Positions 6,734 to 14,097 are shown, numbered from the stretch's first letter. The stretch: 14,338 nucleotides of DNA from Chloroflexota bacterium (GCA_022565015.1 JADFKI010000062.1:1-14338), one strand, 5' to 3'. The notes: a model not told the origin generated them from the sequence alone. Numbers and translations: made by a program.

Positions 6734-7153
6734 ATGGCAATAAATATCACAGGCGAGATGCGAGACCTGCTGAACAACGCACTGGCGGAGGGCTTCCCCT
6801 GCATTCTCGGCACGGCCTCTAAAGACGGCGTGCCGCAGATTAGCATGAAGGGCAGCGTGGCCGTATTCGAGGACGACACCCTGTGCTACTGGGAGCGTGC
6901 GAAGCGTTCCGCGCTGGAAAACGTCGGCGATAACCCCAACGTGGTGATTTTCTATCGCAATCCCGGAAAACGCATAAACTGGCGCATCCAGGGCATCGCG
7001 GCAATTCACGAGTCGGGCGAGATACGTGACCGCGTGTTGAGTCTGACCCCTCAGGCCGAGCTTGACCGAGACCCCGATCTTGCAGGTTTAGCCGTTCTCG
7101 TGAAGGTAAATAGGATAACGGAGCTGTCGGGCAACGTGCTTCAGGAGCGATAG
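6734..7153 (+). CDS. Pyridoxamine 5'-phosphate oxidase-family (FMN split-barrel) protein
   Basis: A 139-residue protein with the split-barrel pattern of the PPOX superfamily: an N-terminal helix, G-F-P-C-I-L-G-T-A-S-K-D-G-V-P-Q (about 20-35), a Y-W-x-x-A-K-R-S segment (55-62), N-P-N-V-V-I-F-Y (69-76) and a strand R-I-Q-G-I-A-A-I-H-E. Such proteins bind FMN, F420 or haem; the short form is not the true vitamin B6 enzyme PdxH, and its ligand cannot be told. GGAGG at 6723-6727 lies 6 bases before the ATG. It follows the EndoQ-like gene by 73 bases on the same strand, without an obvious promoter between. Confidence 0.85.
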   Translation: MAINITGEMRDLLNNALAEGFPCILGTASKDGVPQISMKGSVAVFEDDTLCYWERAKRSALENVGDNPNVVIFYRNPGKRINWRIQGIAAIHESGEIRDRVLSLTPQAELDRDPDLAGLAVLVKVNRITELSGNVLQER

Positions 7154-7163
7154 CGGGCCTCAG

Positions 7164-7186
7164 TGGCGCCTTCCCCTACTGCGCCA
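7164..7186. terminator. Possible stem-loop between convergent genes
   Basis: TGGCGC (7164-7169) and GCGCCA (7181-7186) can form a 6-bp GC-rich stem with an 11-base loop, just 10 bases after the PPOX-family stop. The following GTATTATAGG is AT-rich but not a T-run, so termination is only possible, not clear. Confidence 0.3.
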
Positions 7187-7213
7187 GTATTATAGGAGGG
7201 GGTAGGGCATTGC

Positions 7214-7417
7214 TTACGTGCGGCTTTGCCCTCCGCGCTGCGCAAAAAGAAAAACAAAAATTATGATTATGGGAAGCACGACCACAAACGCCCCGAGGCC
7301 GAGCACTATCGCGCCGGGGCCCAGGTTGAATATGGCGTCGATCTGGTGCCTGATCCACTCCAACAGGATTGGGTCGCCGGGCTCGCCCTGGTGGGCAAAA
7401 ATGCCTAGTGGAAACAT
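7214..7417 (-). CDS. Small single-pass membrane protein
   Basis: A 67-residue ORF with a short polar N-terminal part (M-F-P-L-G-I-F-A-H-Q-G-E), one long hydrophobic segment at about residues 34-59 rich in Val, Ile, Leu and Phe (containing V-V-V-L-P-I-I-I-I-F-V-F-L-F), and a basic tail Q-R-G-G-Q-S-R-T. This fits one transmembrane helix with the C-terminus inside. AAAGGTG (7429-7423 on the minus strand) lies 5 bases before the ATG, which supports a real gene. I do not recognise a family. Neighbours are the convergent PPOX-family gene and, 200 bases upstream across repeats, an MFS carrier gene on the same strand. It could be a small accessory or stress protein; this is not shown. Confidence 0.6.
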   Translation of the reverse strand: MFPLGIFAHQGEPGDPILLEWIRHQIDAIFNLGPGAIVLGLGAFVVVLPIIIIFVFLFAQRGGQSRT

Positions 7418-7476
7418 CTTGTCACCTTTAAGCGTAGAAATCCTGTCAAGCCGGCGTCCTTAGTCTAGTTCGTCCC

Positions 7477-7554
7477 GTCCGACTCCTAGAACGGTGTATC
7501 TTCGGCTCCCCAAAAGAATCGGGCTCCCGCAATATTCATATTGCAGAGTCGGAC
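7477..7554. repeat. Short element with 9-bp terminal inverted repeats
   Basis: GTCCGACTC (7477-7485) is exactly mirrored by GAGTCGGAC (7546-7554), bounding 78 bases. Inside are the shared core CTAGAACGGTGTATCTTCGG and a perfect hairpin GCAATAT/ATATTGC (7529-7544). No coding potential. It looks like a very small non-autonomous repeat; related copies are at 775, 10432-10562 and 14098. Confidence 0.6.
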
Positions 7555-7580
7555 ACCATGAACCGAGCGTAGCTAATATT

Positions 7581-7605
7581 CGTTCGTCCTGAGCTTGTCG
7601 AAGGG
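7581..7605. repeat. CGTTCGTCCTGAGC...CGAAGGG intergenic repeat
   Basis: CGTTCGTCCTGAGCTTGTCG followed by AAGGG is a near-consensus copy of a dispersed intergenic repeat. Degenerate copies occur at 2255-2279, 14141-14158 and 14176-14203. It ends 14 bases downstream of the MFS stop at 7620. Confidence 0.6.
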
Positions 7606-7619
7606 CCGGCAACTTGGGC

Positions 7620-8930
7620 CTAGTCGCCGTCGCCCGCAGCGGCCGTCGTCGCAGTCTGATATCGTATCGAAAACCTGCGCTCTCGGACTGAGAACGCCGC
7701 TATGCTCGCGCCAATGAGCAGGCTTCCGGCTATTCCAAAGGGCACGTCGTAGGCCCCAAAAAAGTCGTATAGAACGCCGGCCATCAGCACGCTAATCGCG
7801 CCACCGATATTGTGTGCGAACGTTGCCATGCCATTCAGAGTGCCAATATTTTTTAGGCCGTAAATGTCCGCGGTCAGAGAAGATGTCAGCGGCGCCGTTG
7901 CTACCCATGACATCCCGGCGATAACGGCAAAGCCCCATATCCCGAGCATTCCGGGCAGTAGAAGAAGTATTGCATATGCGAGACCCCTCACCGCGTAGAC
8001 CGTACCAAGCAGGTTTTTTCGGGCGAACTTGTCGGAGACGAGGCCGATGCCGATCACGCCCACGAAATTTAGGAAGCTCATGAGCCCGAATGCCATGGCC
8101 GCGACTTCCGGCGAAGTGCCGCGGTCTATGGCGAATGGCACGTAGTGCGCGGCGATAATGGCCGTCGTCATGCCGCAGACGAAATATGCGCCGGTGAGCT
8201 GCCACATTGGAGGAGTCTTGTATGAGTCTCCCCAATAGTCCGCCTCGAGCGGCCCACGCACGAGCTGCGAGGAAACGGTGACCTCCTCGTCTTCTTTAGC
8301 TACAGGGACTGGCTCTCCATCGGGCCGCTCCCCTATGCGCTCGGGGTCGTCCTTGAATATGAGCAACACCAGTGGGAGGGCCAGAAACACTACGAACGCT
8401 CCCAGCACGAACCACGCCACCCTCCAGTTCGCCCAGATGATCAGGTAAGTCGCGAAAGGCACCAGAAGCAGCGAACCCGCCGACCCCCCCGCTGTGCTGA
8501 GACTGAGTACGATGCCCCTCTTTCGATGGAACCATTTGGATAGGACCGCGTGTATCGTCACCATTGAGACACCGCTGGAGGCGATGGATGAGATAAAGCC
8601 GTAGATGACGATCAGCTGCCAGAGGCTCTGGATCTGACTCATGAGCATGATGGCGGAGCCCAGGATGAGCAGGCTTATCGATATTATCGCGCGCCCGCCG
8701 AAGCGATCATACAGCCTTCCGAGGAATGGCTGGGAGACCCCGTTTATCAGCCAGCCGACCGCTATGGCGAATGAGATAGAGGTTCGGCTCCAGTCAAGGT
8801 CGTTCTCCATCGGTATGATGAAAACGCCGAAACCGCTTCGGGCGCCCATCGAGAAGAACAGCGCGAAGAATCCGGCCGCTACGATGAACCAGCCGTAGAA
8901 TATTCCCTTGCCTTTTGTCGAGTCAGCCAA
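7620..8930 (-). CDS. MFS transporter, monocarboxylate/oxalate-carrier-like
   Basis: A 436-residue inner-membrane carrier with about 12 hydrophobic segments. The loop after helix 2 has the MFS motif A variant G-R-L-Y-D-R-F-G-G-R (71-80), and a hydrophilic, Glu-rich central loop (about 193-235) separates the two six-helix halves. The N-terminus (G-I-F-Y-G-W-F-I-V-A-A-G-F) and the D-W-S-R-x-x-I-S-x-A segment at 46-55 are typical of OxlT / monocarboxylate-type members, so organic acids are a reasonable but unproven substrate. The start appears to be TTG at 8930: an in-frame TGA lies just upstream and no other start occurs near the N-terminus. A GGTGAGG lies almost touching it, at odd spacing. It is divergent from a second MFS gene across 212 bases. 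Confidence 0.9.
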   Translation of the reverse strand: MADSTKGKGIFYGWFIVAAGFFALFFSMGARSGFGVFIIPMENDLDWSRTSISFAIAVGWLINGVSQPFLGRLYDRFGGRAIISISLLILGSAIMLMSQIQSLWQLIVIYGFISSIASSGVSMVTIHAVLSKWFHRKRGIVLSLSTAGGSAGSLLLVPFATYLIIWANWRVAWFVLGAFVVFLALPLVLLIFKDDPERIGERPDGEPVPVAKEDEEVTVSSQLVRGPLEADYWGDSYKTPPMWQLTGAYFVCGMTTAIIAAHYVPFAIDRGTSPEVAAMAFGLMSFLNFVGVIGIGLVSDKFARKNLLGTVYAVRGLAYAILLLLPGMLGIWGFAVIAGMSWVATAPLTSSLTADIYGLKNIGTLNGMATFAHNIGGAISVLMAGVLYDFFGAYDVPFGIAGSLLIGASIAAFSVRERRFSIRYQTATTAAAGDGD

Positions 8931-9062
8931 GCCTCACCCACCGCCGCTACGTACGTCGACTAACGGAGTCTACCACCGCCCGGAGATGATAAGCAACCTA
9001 CAGCCGACACGTTGATCGTCCGCAGATTCGGAGCTATGTCACCCTGGTCGTGCGTACCCTCG

Positions 9063-9091
9063 TTGCGGAATACGTCGCGCAGCCATAAAAT
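9063..9091 (+). promoter_or_regulatory. Candidate promoter of the plus-strand MFS gene
   Basis: TTGCGG (9063-9068) and TAAAAT (9086-9091) are 17 bases apart, placing a transcript start near 9098 and a leader of about 45 bases. A second pair, TTGATC (9012-9017) and TATGTC (9035-9040), also has a 17-base spacer. Both are moderate matches; nothing else is seen in 8931-9142. Confidence 0.35.
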
Positions 9092-9142
9092 CTCATCCAT
9101 GTTCGTGGTTTCAGGCATAGACGTTCAAGATAGGCGCATGTA

Positions 9143-10381
9143 TTGCTGGCGCAGCTAACGGCAGCTGGCTATAAGCTGCGGGCCTTCAACGCGCTGCGTT
9201 ATACAAACTATCGATGGTTCTGGTTGGGCAACCTGGGGCAGGCTGCGGCGTTGGGCATGCAGTTCCTCATACTGGGCTGGCTGGTCTTGCAGCTCACGGG
9301 GTCTTCATCGCAGTTGGGCCTCGTCATATTCATATACGGCGCGCCCAACCTGGTGCTGCTTGTCTTCGGAGGCGTCTTCGCGGACAGGATAGACCGCAGA
9401 GTGCTGCTCATCTCGAGTCAGGCCTGTGTTACATCCCTGATTCTCATAGTTGGGATACTGACCCAGCTCCAGCTCATCTCCATATATCACATATATGCTG
9501 TAGTGTTTATTCTGGGGGTCATCCAGGGGATAAACATGCCGGCCCGCATGTCCATCGTGCCGAGCCTGGTCGACAGAGAACACCTGTTGAACGCCGTCGC
9601 GCTGAACACCGCGGTCATGAATACCGGACGCATAGTCGGCCCGGCCTTTGCAGGATGGGTCATAGACTCCGCCGGCCTGGCCAATGCTCTCTTTCTCAAC
9701 GTCTTTTTTTATGGAATCGGCGTCTTGTTCCTGACGATGATTCGAGGCCTGCCGAGGATTACGGGGCCCGGCGGAACCAATATTATCGGCGACCTGATCG
9801 AGGGCGTGCGGTTTCTCTGGAGGACCCCGGTCGCCCTTACCATCATCGGCATAGGCTGCGCATTCGGGTTTTTTGCGGCCGCATACATTGAGCTGATGCC
9901 GGCGTTCGCCAAGGAGGTCCTGAGCGCCGACGCCGGCTCCGCCGGTTTCCTGCTCTCGGCCGCCGGACTCGGGTCGCTGATTTCCAGCTTGTCTCTGGCG
10001 TCCGCCGGGGACCTGAAGCGAAAGAACATCCTGCTCATAGCGGCCGCGTTGACCTTTGGCATCGCCCTGTTCACATTCGCATGGTCGCCTATCTACTCAC
10101 TGTCGTGGGTCATCCTGGTCATCGCCGGATTCGGATTCACAGGCTACATCTCTCTCGGGACGACGTTGCTGCAGCTGACGGTCCCACCGCATCTCCTGGG
10201 GCGCATCATGAGCTTCTGGCTGCTGGGCGCGGCATTGCACTATGTCGGCGCGTGGCCTCTGGGAGCGATCGCCGACTACCTGAGCTGGCCCATATCCCTG
10301 TCCTATGGCGCGATCATGTTCACGGTCGTCGTGTTGATACTGGGCGTTTGGCGCCCCACGCTGCGACGTCTGGAGCTGTGA
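9143..10381 (+). CDS. MFS transporter, EntS-like drug/siderophore exporter type
   Basis: A 412-residue membrane protein with about 12 transmembrane segments and a clear motif A, G-G-V-F-A-D-R-I-D-R-R (76-86). The opening A-L-R-Y-T-N-Y-R-W-F-W-L-G-N-L and the conserved N-x-P-A-R segment after helix 4 are usual in the enterobactin-exporter-like / MFS_3 group, generally proton-driven exporters; the substrate is not known. The only start upstream of the first helix is TTG at 9143, after an in-frame TAG at 9131; the Shine-Dalgarno is weak (AGG 8 bases before). An out-of-frame six-codon ORF starting ATG at 9138 overlaps this start. It is divergent from the other MFS gene, and its downstream gap is filled with repeats. 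Confidence 0.9.
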   Translation: MLAQLTAAGYKLRAFNALRYTNYRWFWLGNLGQAAALGMQFLILGWLVLQLTGSSSQLGLVIFIYGAPNLVLLVFGGVFADRIDRRVLLISSQACVTSLILIVGILTQLQLISIYHIYAVVFILGVIQGINMPARMSIVPSLVDREHLLNAVALNTAVMNTGRIVGPAFAGWVIDSAGLANALFLNVFFYGIGVLFLTMIRGLPRITGPGGTNIIGDLIEGVRFLWRTPVALTIIGIGCAFGFFAAAYIELMPAFAKEVLSADAGSAGFLLSAAGLGSLISSLSLASAGDLKRKNILLIAAALTFGIALFTFAWSPIYSLSWVILVIAGFGFTGYISLGTTLLQLTVPPHLLGRIMSFWLLGAALHYVGAWPLGAIADYLSWPISLSYGAIMFTVVVLILGVWRPTLRRLEL

Positions 10382-10431
10382 GGCCGGGCGCAGCGCCAGA
10401 CGGGTCCCCCGAAGCCCCTTCCCTCTTGATG

Positions 10432-10562
10432 GTCCGATGGATAGGACTCCTCCGATAGGTATCGGACTCCCCCTTGTTGAAGGGGGAGATTCAGAGGGGG
10501 TGAGAGGCTTGGGCAATGCAGACGTTTCACGCTCTCCGACGAATCCGCCATAGGAGTCGGAC
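10432..10562. repeat. Composite inverted repeat element upstream of polA
   Basis: The left part has GTCCGATGG and GGACTCCT (10432-10451) then GATAGGTATCGGACTCC; the right part ends in AGGAGTCGGAC (10552-10562), the reverse of the GTCCGACTCCT that opens copies at 775, 7477 and 14098. It encloses one of the CTCCCCCTT hairpin repeats, so two repeat families are nested. No coding potential; it takes up much of the 336-base gap between the MFS gene and polA. Confidence 0.5.
10467..10503. repeat. CTCCCCCTT hairpin repeat, copy 1
   Basis: A perfect 9-bp stem, CTCCCCCTT (10467-10475) and AAGGGGGAG (10480-10488), with loop GTTG, followed by ATTCAGAGGGGGTGA. The same stem and tail recur at 10599-10634. 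Confidence 0.75.
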
Positions 10563-10570
10563 ACCTCAGT

Positions 10571-10634
10571 CCTCTCCCTAATGGAGAGGAGTAATTGTCT
10601 CCCCCTTGCGAAGGGGGAGATTCAGAGGGCGTGA
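10571..10634. repeat. Hairpin pair: CCTCTCC stem and CTCCCCCTT repeat copy 2
   Basis: CCTCTCC (10571-10577) pairs with GGAGAGG (10583-10589). Then CTCCCCCTT (10599-10607) pairs with AAGGGGGAG (10611-10619) over a GCG loop, followed by ATTCAGAGGGCGTGA. The second differs from copy 1 only in the loop and one or two tail bases, which shows recent copying. It lies 55 bases upstream of the polA -10 box. Confidence 0.7.
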
Positions 10635-10688
10635 TCGACTGCCCGCTCGTAGACTTTCGCTAACGAAGCGTCGTCTTCACGCCGAGTG

Positions 10689-10694
10689 TATAAT
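10689..10694 (+). promoter_or_regulatory. -10 box of polA
   Basis: A perfect TATAAT, 32 bases before the polA ATG. No good -35 hexamer is seen at 16-18 bases. Transcription would begin near 10701, giving a leader of about 26 bases that contains the AGGTGG Shine-Dalgarno (10715-10720). Confidence 0.5.
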
Positions 10695-10726
10695 CTCCAC
10701 AAAACGCTGCCCCGTAGGTGGACATC

Positions 10727-13516
10727 ATGACTTCGACCGGTACAAGACCCATGCTCCCTGATAAGCCGCTGCTGATGATCATGGACGGCCACGCGCTGGT
10801 GCGGCGGGCGTGGCACGGCATGCGTGAGCCGCTCAACGTCCGCGCCACCGGCGAGGAGGTGACGGCGGTCTTCGGCTTCCTCAACACCTTCATCAAGGCG
10901 ATAAACGACTGGAAGCCCACACACTGCATCATCACCTTTGACGTCTCCGCGCCCACGTTCCGCCACAAGCGGTACGCCGAATACAAGGCGCATCGTCCGC
11001 CTACGCCTCCGGAGCTGCGGAGCCAGTTCGCGCGCGTCCGACAGCTCATGGAGACCTTCAAGGTACCGATCAAGGAGATGGAGGGCTTCGAGGCCGACGA
11101 CGTCATGGGTACCCTCGTCCGGCAGGCGGAGGAACAGAAGATCGAGACCCTCATACTCACCGGCGACAGCGACATCCTGCAGCTGGTGACTCCCTGGGTC
11201 CGCGTGCTGCTCTCCTACGGCGTGCGAAACCAGGATGTCTATGACGAGGCCGCCGTCAAGGAGCGATACGGAGGGCTCGGCCCGGAAGTCGTTGCCGACA
11301 TCAAGGCCCTTCAGGGCGACACGTCGGACAACATTCCCGGCGTGCCCAAGATAGGCGCCAAGAGCGCCATACGCCTGCTCACGGCCTATGGCAGCGTCGA
11401 GAACCTGTACGAACACCTGGACGAGGTCACGCCCGCGGGCGCGCAAAAGACCCTGCGCGAGAACAAGGACCTTGCGGTAATGAGCAAGGAGCTAACGACG
11501 ATTCGACGCGACGTTCCGGTCGATCTGGACCTGGAGGCGTCGCGATTCTGGGACTTCGATCGCGCCGAGATCGTCGACCTGCTTCGCGAGCTTGAGTTCC
11601 ACAGCTTCGTTGCCCGGATTCCTGCCCGGAACGAAGACGCCGAGCAGCTCGCCATGGAGGTAGAGCCTTCCATGGAGAAGCTTCCGACGGAATACACCGT
11701 CGTCGATACCGAGGAAGCGCTGGCCGAGATGGTTCGCAGCCTCACGGAGAGCAAGCAGTTCTCCTTCGATACTGAGACCACGTCGACCAACGCAATGGCC
11801 GCCGAGCTCGTCGGATTCTCGTTCTCCAACGAGCCGGGCAAGGGCTGGTACGTGCCCGTCGGACACAACGAGGGCAAGCAGCTTCCCATGGACACCGTCA
11901 TAGCGGCCCTCAAGCCCTTGCTGGAGAGCGACGAGATCGCCAAGGCGGCCCACAATGCCAACTACGACATGACGGTCCTCGCCAACTACGACATCGAGGT
12001 CCGGAATCTGACCTTCGACACCATGCTGGCCGCTCACCTTGGGGGCAGGAAGGCCATCGGCCTCAAGGCCCTGGCCCTGGAGTGTATTCACGAGGAGATG
12101 ACGCCCATCAGCGATCTGATAGGCACCGGCCGCAAGCAGATCACGATGGACCAGGTGCCCGTCGAGAAGGCCGCCGACTACGCCGCAGCCGACGCCGATT
12201 TCACCCAGCGTCTCATCGAGATAATGGAGGGTGAGCTCAACGAAAAGGGCATCCACCGCGCCTTCGACGAGGTCGAGATGCCCCTGGTGCCCGTGCTGGT
12301 CAAGATGCAGCGCAACGGCGTGGCAATCGACTCCGATCTTCTCAACGGCATGTCGGTGGAGCTGGGCGAGGAGCTCGGCAAGATCGAGGTCAGCATGTAC
12401 GAGACCGTCGGCCACGAGTTCAACATCAACTCCTCGAAGCAGCTAAGCGACGTCCTGTTCAAGGAGCTGCGCCTGCCACCGACGCGCCGGACCCAGCACG
12501 GCCACTCGACCGACGCCTCGTCGCTGGACGGCCTCAAGGAGCAGCTGGACCAGGGCCTCGTCGAAAACGTGGACCCCAAGGCCTACACCGTTCTCGACCA
12601 CGTCCTGGAGTACCGGCAGCTTTCCAAGATCAAGTCCACCTACGTCGATTCCCTGCCCAACCTGGTCAACGCGAAGACGGGCCGCATCCACACCAGCTTC
12701 AACCAGACCGGCTCCGCGACGGGCCGCGTGTCCAGCAACGACCCCAACGTACAGAACATTCCCGTCCGGACCGAGCTGGGCCGTAAGGTACGAAAGGCCT
12801 TCGTCGCAGAGGGGGCGCCGGAGTGGACGCTGCTTGGCGCCGACTACTCCCAGATAGAGCTTCGCATACTGGCCCACATGTCCGAGGACGCGGCCCTGCT
12901 CAGGGCATTCGATGAGGGCGCCGACATCCACGCGGCCACGGCGTCGACGGTGTACGGCGTGTCTCTGAGCGACGTCGATTCCGAGATGCGGCGCGTCGCC
13001 AAGATCATGAACTTCGGCGTGCTGTACGGCCTCAGCGCCTTCGGCATCCGCCAGCAGACCGGCCTCAGCGCCGAGGAGGGCAAGAAGTTCATCGAGACCT
13101 ACTTCGGCAACTACCCCGGCATTCGCACCTATATCGACGCCACCAAGGAGGCGGTCAGAGCCCACGGTTACGTCGAGACGCTCCTGGGACGCAGGCGCTA
13201 CATACCGGAGATACGCGCCAGCAACCGCATGGTGCGGGCAGCGGGCGAGCGCATGGCCATCAACATGCCCATCCAGGGCACCGCCGCCGACATCATCAAG
13301 ATCGCCATGATTCGCATACAGGAGCGTATGGACGACCTGGGCGTGCGCTCCAAGATGATCATCCAGGTCCACGACGAGCTAATCTTTGAAGTGCCTCGGG
13401 ACGAGCTGGAGCAGATGCGCGCCGTCATATCCGAGCTCATGCCCGCCGCGATGTCGCTGCGCGTCCCGCTGGACGTGGAGCTCAAGACCGGCGACACCTG
13501 GGGCGACATGGAGTAG
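10727..13516 (+). CDS. polA: DNA polymerase I
   Basis: A 929-residue family A polymerase, almost the length of the E. coli enzyme, used in Okazaki-fragment processing and repair synthesis. Domains: 5' nuclease (about 10-290, with A-D-D at 123-125, T-G-D-S-D and S-D-N-I-P-G-V-P); 3'-5' exonuclease (about 320-505), apparently intact with D348/E350 in F-D-T-E, D414 in H-N-A-N-Y-D and Y485/D489 in Y-A-A-A-D; polymerase (about 520-929) with D706 in D-Y-S-Q-I-E-L-R, F763 in the N-F-G-x-x-Y-G helix and D883 in Q-V-H-D-E. F763 is the residue that discriminates against dideoxynucleotides. The ATG at 10727 is preferred over GTG at 10718 because AGGTGG lies 6 bases before it. The Rid-family gene follows after 59 bases. 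Confidence 0.98.
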   Translation: MTSTGTRPMLPDKPLLMIMDGHALVRRAWHGMREPLNVRATGEEVTAVFGFLNTFIKAINDWKPTHCIITFDVSAPTFRHKRYAEYKAHRPPTPPELRSQFARVRQLMETFKVPIKEMEGFEADDVMGTLVRQAEEQKIETLILTGDSDILQLVTPWVRVLLSYGVRNQDVYDEAAVKERYGGLGPEVVADIKALQGDTSDNIPGVPKIGAKSAIRLLTAYGSVENLYEHLDEVTPAGAQKTLRENKDLAVMSKELTTIRRDVPVDLDLEASRFWDFDRAEIVDLLRELEFHSFVARIPARNEDAEQLAMEVEPSMEKLPTEYTVVDTEEALAEMVRSLTESKQFSFDTETTSTNAMAAELVGFSFSNEPGKGWYVPVGHNEGKQLPMDTVIAALKPLLESDEIAKAAHNANYDMTVLANYDIEVRNLTFDTMLAAHLGGRKAIGLKALALECIHEEMTPISDLIGTGRKQITMDQVPVEKAADYAAADADFTQRLIEIMEGELNEKGIHRAFDEVEMPLVPVLVKMQRNGVAIDSDLLNGMSVELGEELGKIEVSMYETVGHEFNINSSKQLSDVLFKELRLPPTRRTQHGHSTDASSLDGLKEQLDQGLVENVDPKAYTVLDHVLEYRQLSKIKSTYVDSLPNLVNAKTGRIHTSFNQTGSATGRVSSNDPNVQNIPVRTELGRKVRKAFVAEGAPEWTLLGADYSQIELRILAHMSEDAALLRAFDEGADIHAATASTVYGVSLSDVDSEMRRVAKIMNFGVLYGLSAFGIRQQTGLSAEEGKKFIETYFGNYPGIRTYIDATKEAVRAHGYVETLLGRRRYIPEIRASNRMVRAAGERMAINMPIQGTAADIIKIAMIRIQERMDDLGVRSKMIIQVHDELIFEVPRDELEQMRAVISELMPAAMSLRVPLDVELKTGDTWGDME

Positions 13517-13575
13517 TTTTCTTCCCATTTGGGCTAGCGTTACTAACTTTTCGTTTTGTGAAACTGGAGCGCTAG

Positions 13576-13965
13576 ATGAGCCGCGAGTACTTTAAGGGTG
13601 AACGAGAGGAGACCAGGAGCTATTCCCGCGCCGTCAAGATCAAGGGCGGCACTACCGTCTATCTGGCCGGCCATGGCGCCACCGTGGACGCCGAGGGCAA
13701 CTCGCTTGCCGGCGACTTCACGGCCCAGGCCCACCGATGCTTCGAGCTACTGCGCAAGCTGATGTCCGATGTGGGAGGCGCCCTCGACGATATCGTCACG
13801 ATGACCGTATTCATCGTCGACAGCCGGTACGGAGACGAGTTCGTTCAGATCCGCAGCGGATATTTCAGCAACGGATATCCCTGCAGCGCCCTTATCACTG
13901 TTCATTCGCTGGCCCGTCCGGAGATGCTGGTGGAGATCCAGGCCATCGCCGTATTGGACGACTAG
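13576..13965 (+). CDS. Rid/YjgF/UK114-family protein lacking the RidA arginine
   Basis: A 129-residue protein of the Rid (YjgF/YER057c/UK114) fold, normally a trimer with active sites between subunits. RidA members hydrolyse reactive enamine/imine intermediates released by PLP enzymes. Visible features: V-Y-L-A-G-H-G-A (28-35), the helix T-A-Q-A-H-R-C-F-E-L-L-R-K-L (49-62), D-D-I-V-T-M-T-V-F-I-V-D (71-82) and the end strand L-V-E-I-Q-A-I-A-V. The P-A-R-S of RidA reads P-C-S-A, so the imine-binding arginine is S104. Arg-less subfamilies exist with unproven activity, so deaminase function should not be assumed. GGAG lies 6 bases before the ATG. It may be cotranscribed with polA, 59 bases upstream. 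Confidence 0.9.
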   Translation: MSREYFKGEREETRSYSRAVKIKGGTTVYLAGHGATVDAEGNSLAGDFTAQAHRCFELLRKLMSDVGGALDDIVTMTVFIVDSRYGDEFVQIRSGYFSNGYPCSALITVHSLARPEMLVEIQAIAVLDD

Positions 13966-14034
13966 GCATGGCTGGTTGCTAACATCACAAGGAGCCTGAC
14001 TTACCGACAGCCCACTAATCGAAGGCCCCACCCT

Positions 14035-14071
14035 GGATTCTTCACCCGCCTCAAGCGGATTCAGAATGACA
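14035..14071. repeat. GTCATTCTGA-type repeat, inverted copy
   Basis: Read on the minus strand it begins TGTCATTCTGAATCCGC and ends GAAGAATCC, the same family as 2146-2171 in the other orientation. GCGGATTC here and GGATTCTTC at its left end give partial symmetry. It is part of a gene-free stretch 13966-14293. Confidence 0.6.
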
Positions 14072-14097
14072 ACGGCCCGTTTAAATCCGTTCGCCCT

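Noticed and set aside
5830..6879. 349-codon minus-strand ORF opposite the EndoQ-like gene
   Set aside because: It lies antisense to a gene with clear PHP and zinc-finger motifs; its translation has no recognisable domain and it crosses the EndoQ stop and the next gene's start. A GC-rich codon-bias shadow.
9138..9158. ATG at 9138 as the start of the plus-strand MFS gene
   Set aside because: It is out of frame with the transporter and hits TAA after six codons.
10467..10634. Possible CRISPR array, from repeated hairpins
   Set aside because: Only two copies of the unit, with G/C homopolymer stems, no regular spacers and no cas genes nearby. Dispersed hairpin repeats explain it better.
10622..11446. 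274-codon minus-strand ORF at the polA 5' end
   Set aside because: It overlaps the polA promoter and the 5' nuclease domain on the opposite strand and ends in a repeat. A shadow ORF.
11492..13372. Long minus-strand ORFs of about 307 and 309 codons inside polA
   Set aside because: They are antisense to conserved polymerase and exonuclease motifs and are rich in His, Gly, Leu and Val from reversed GC-rich codons. No domain is visible.
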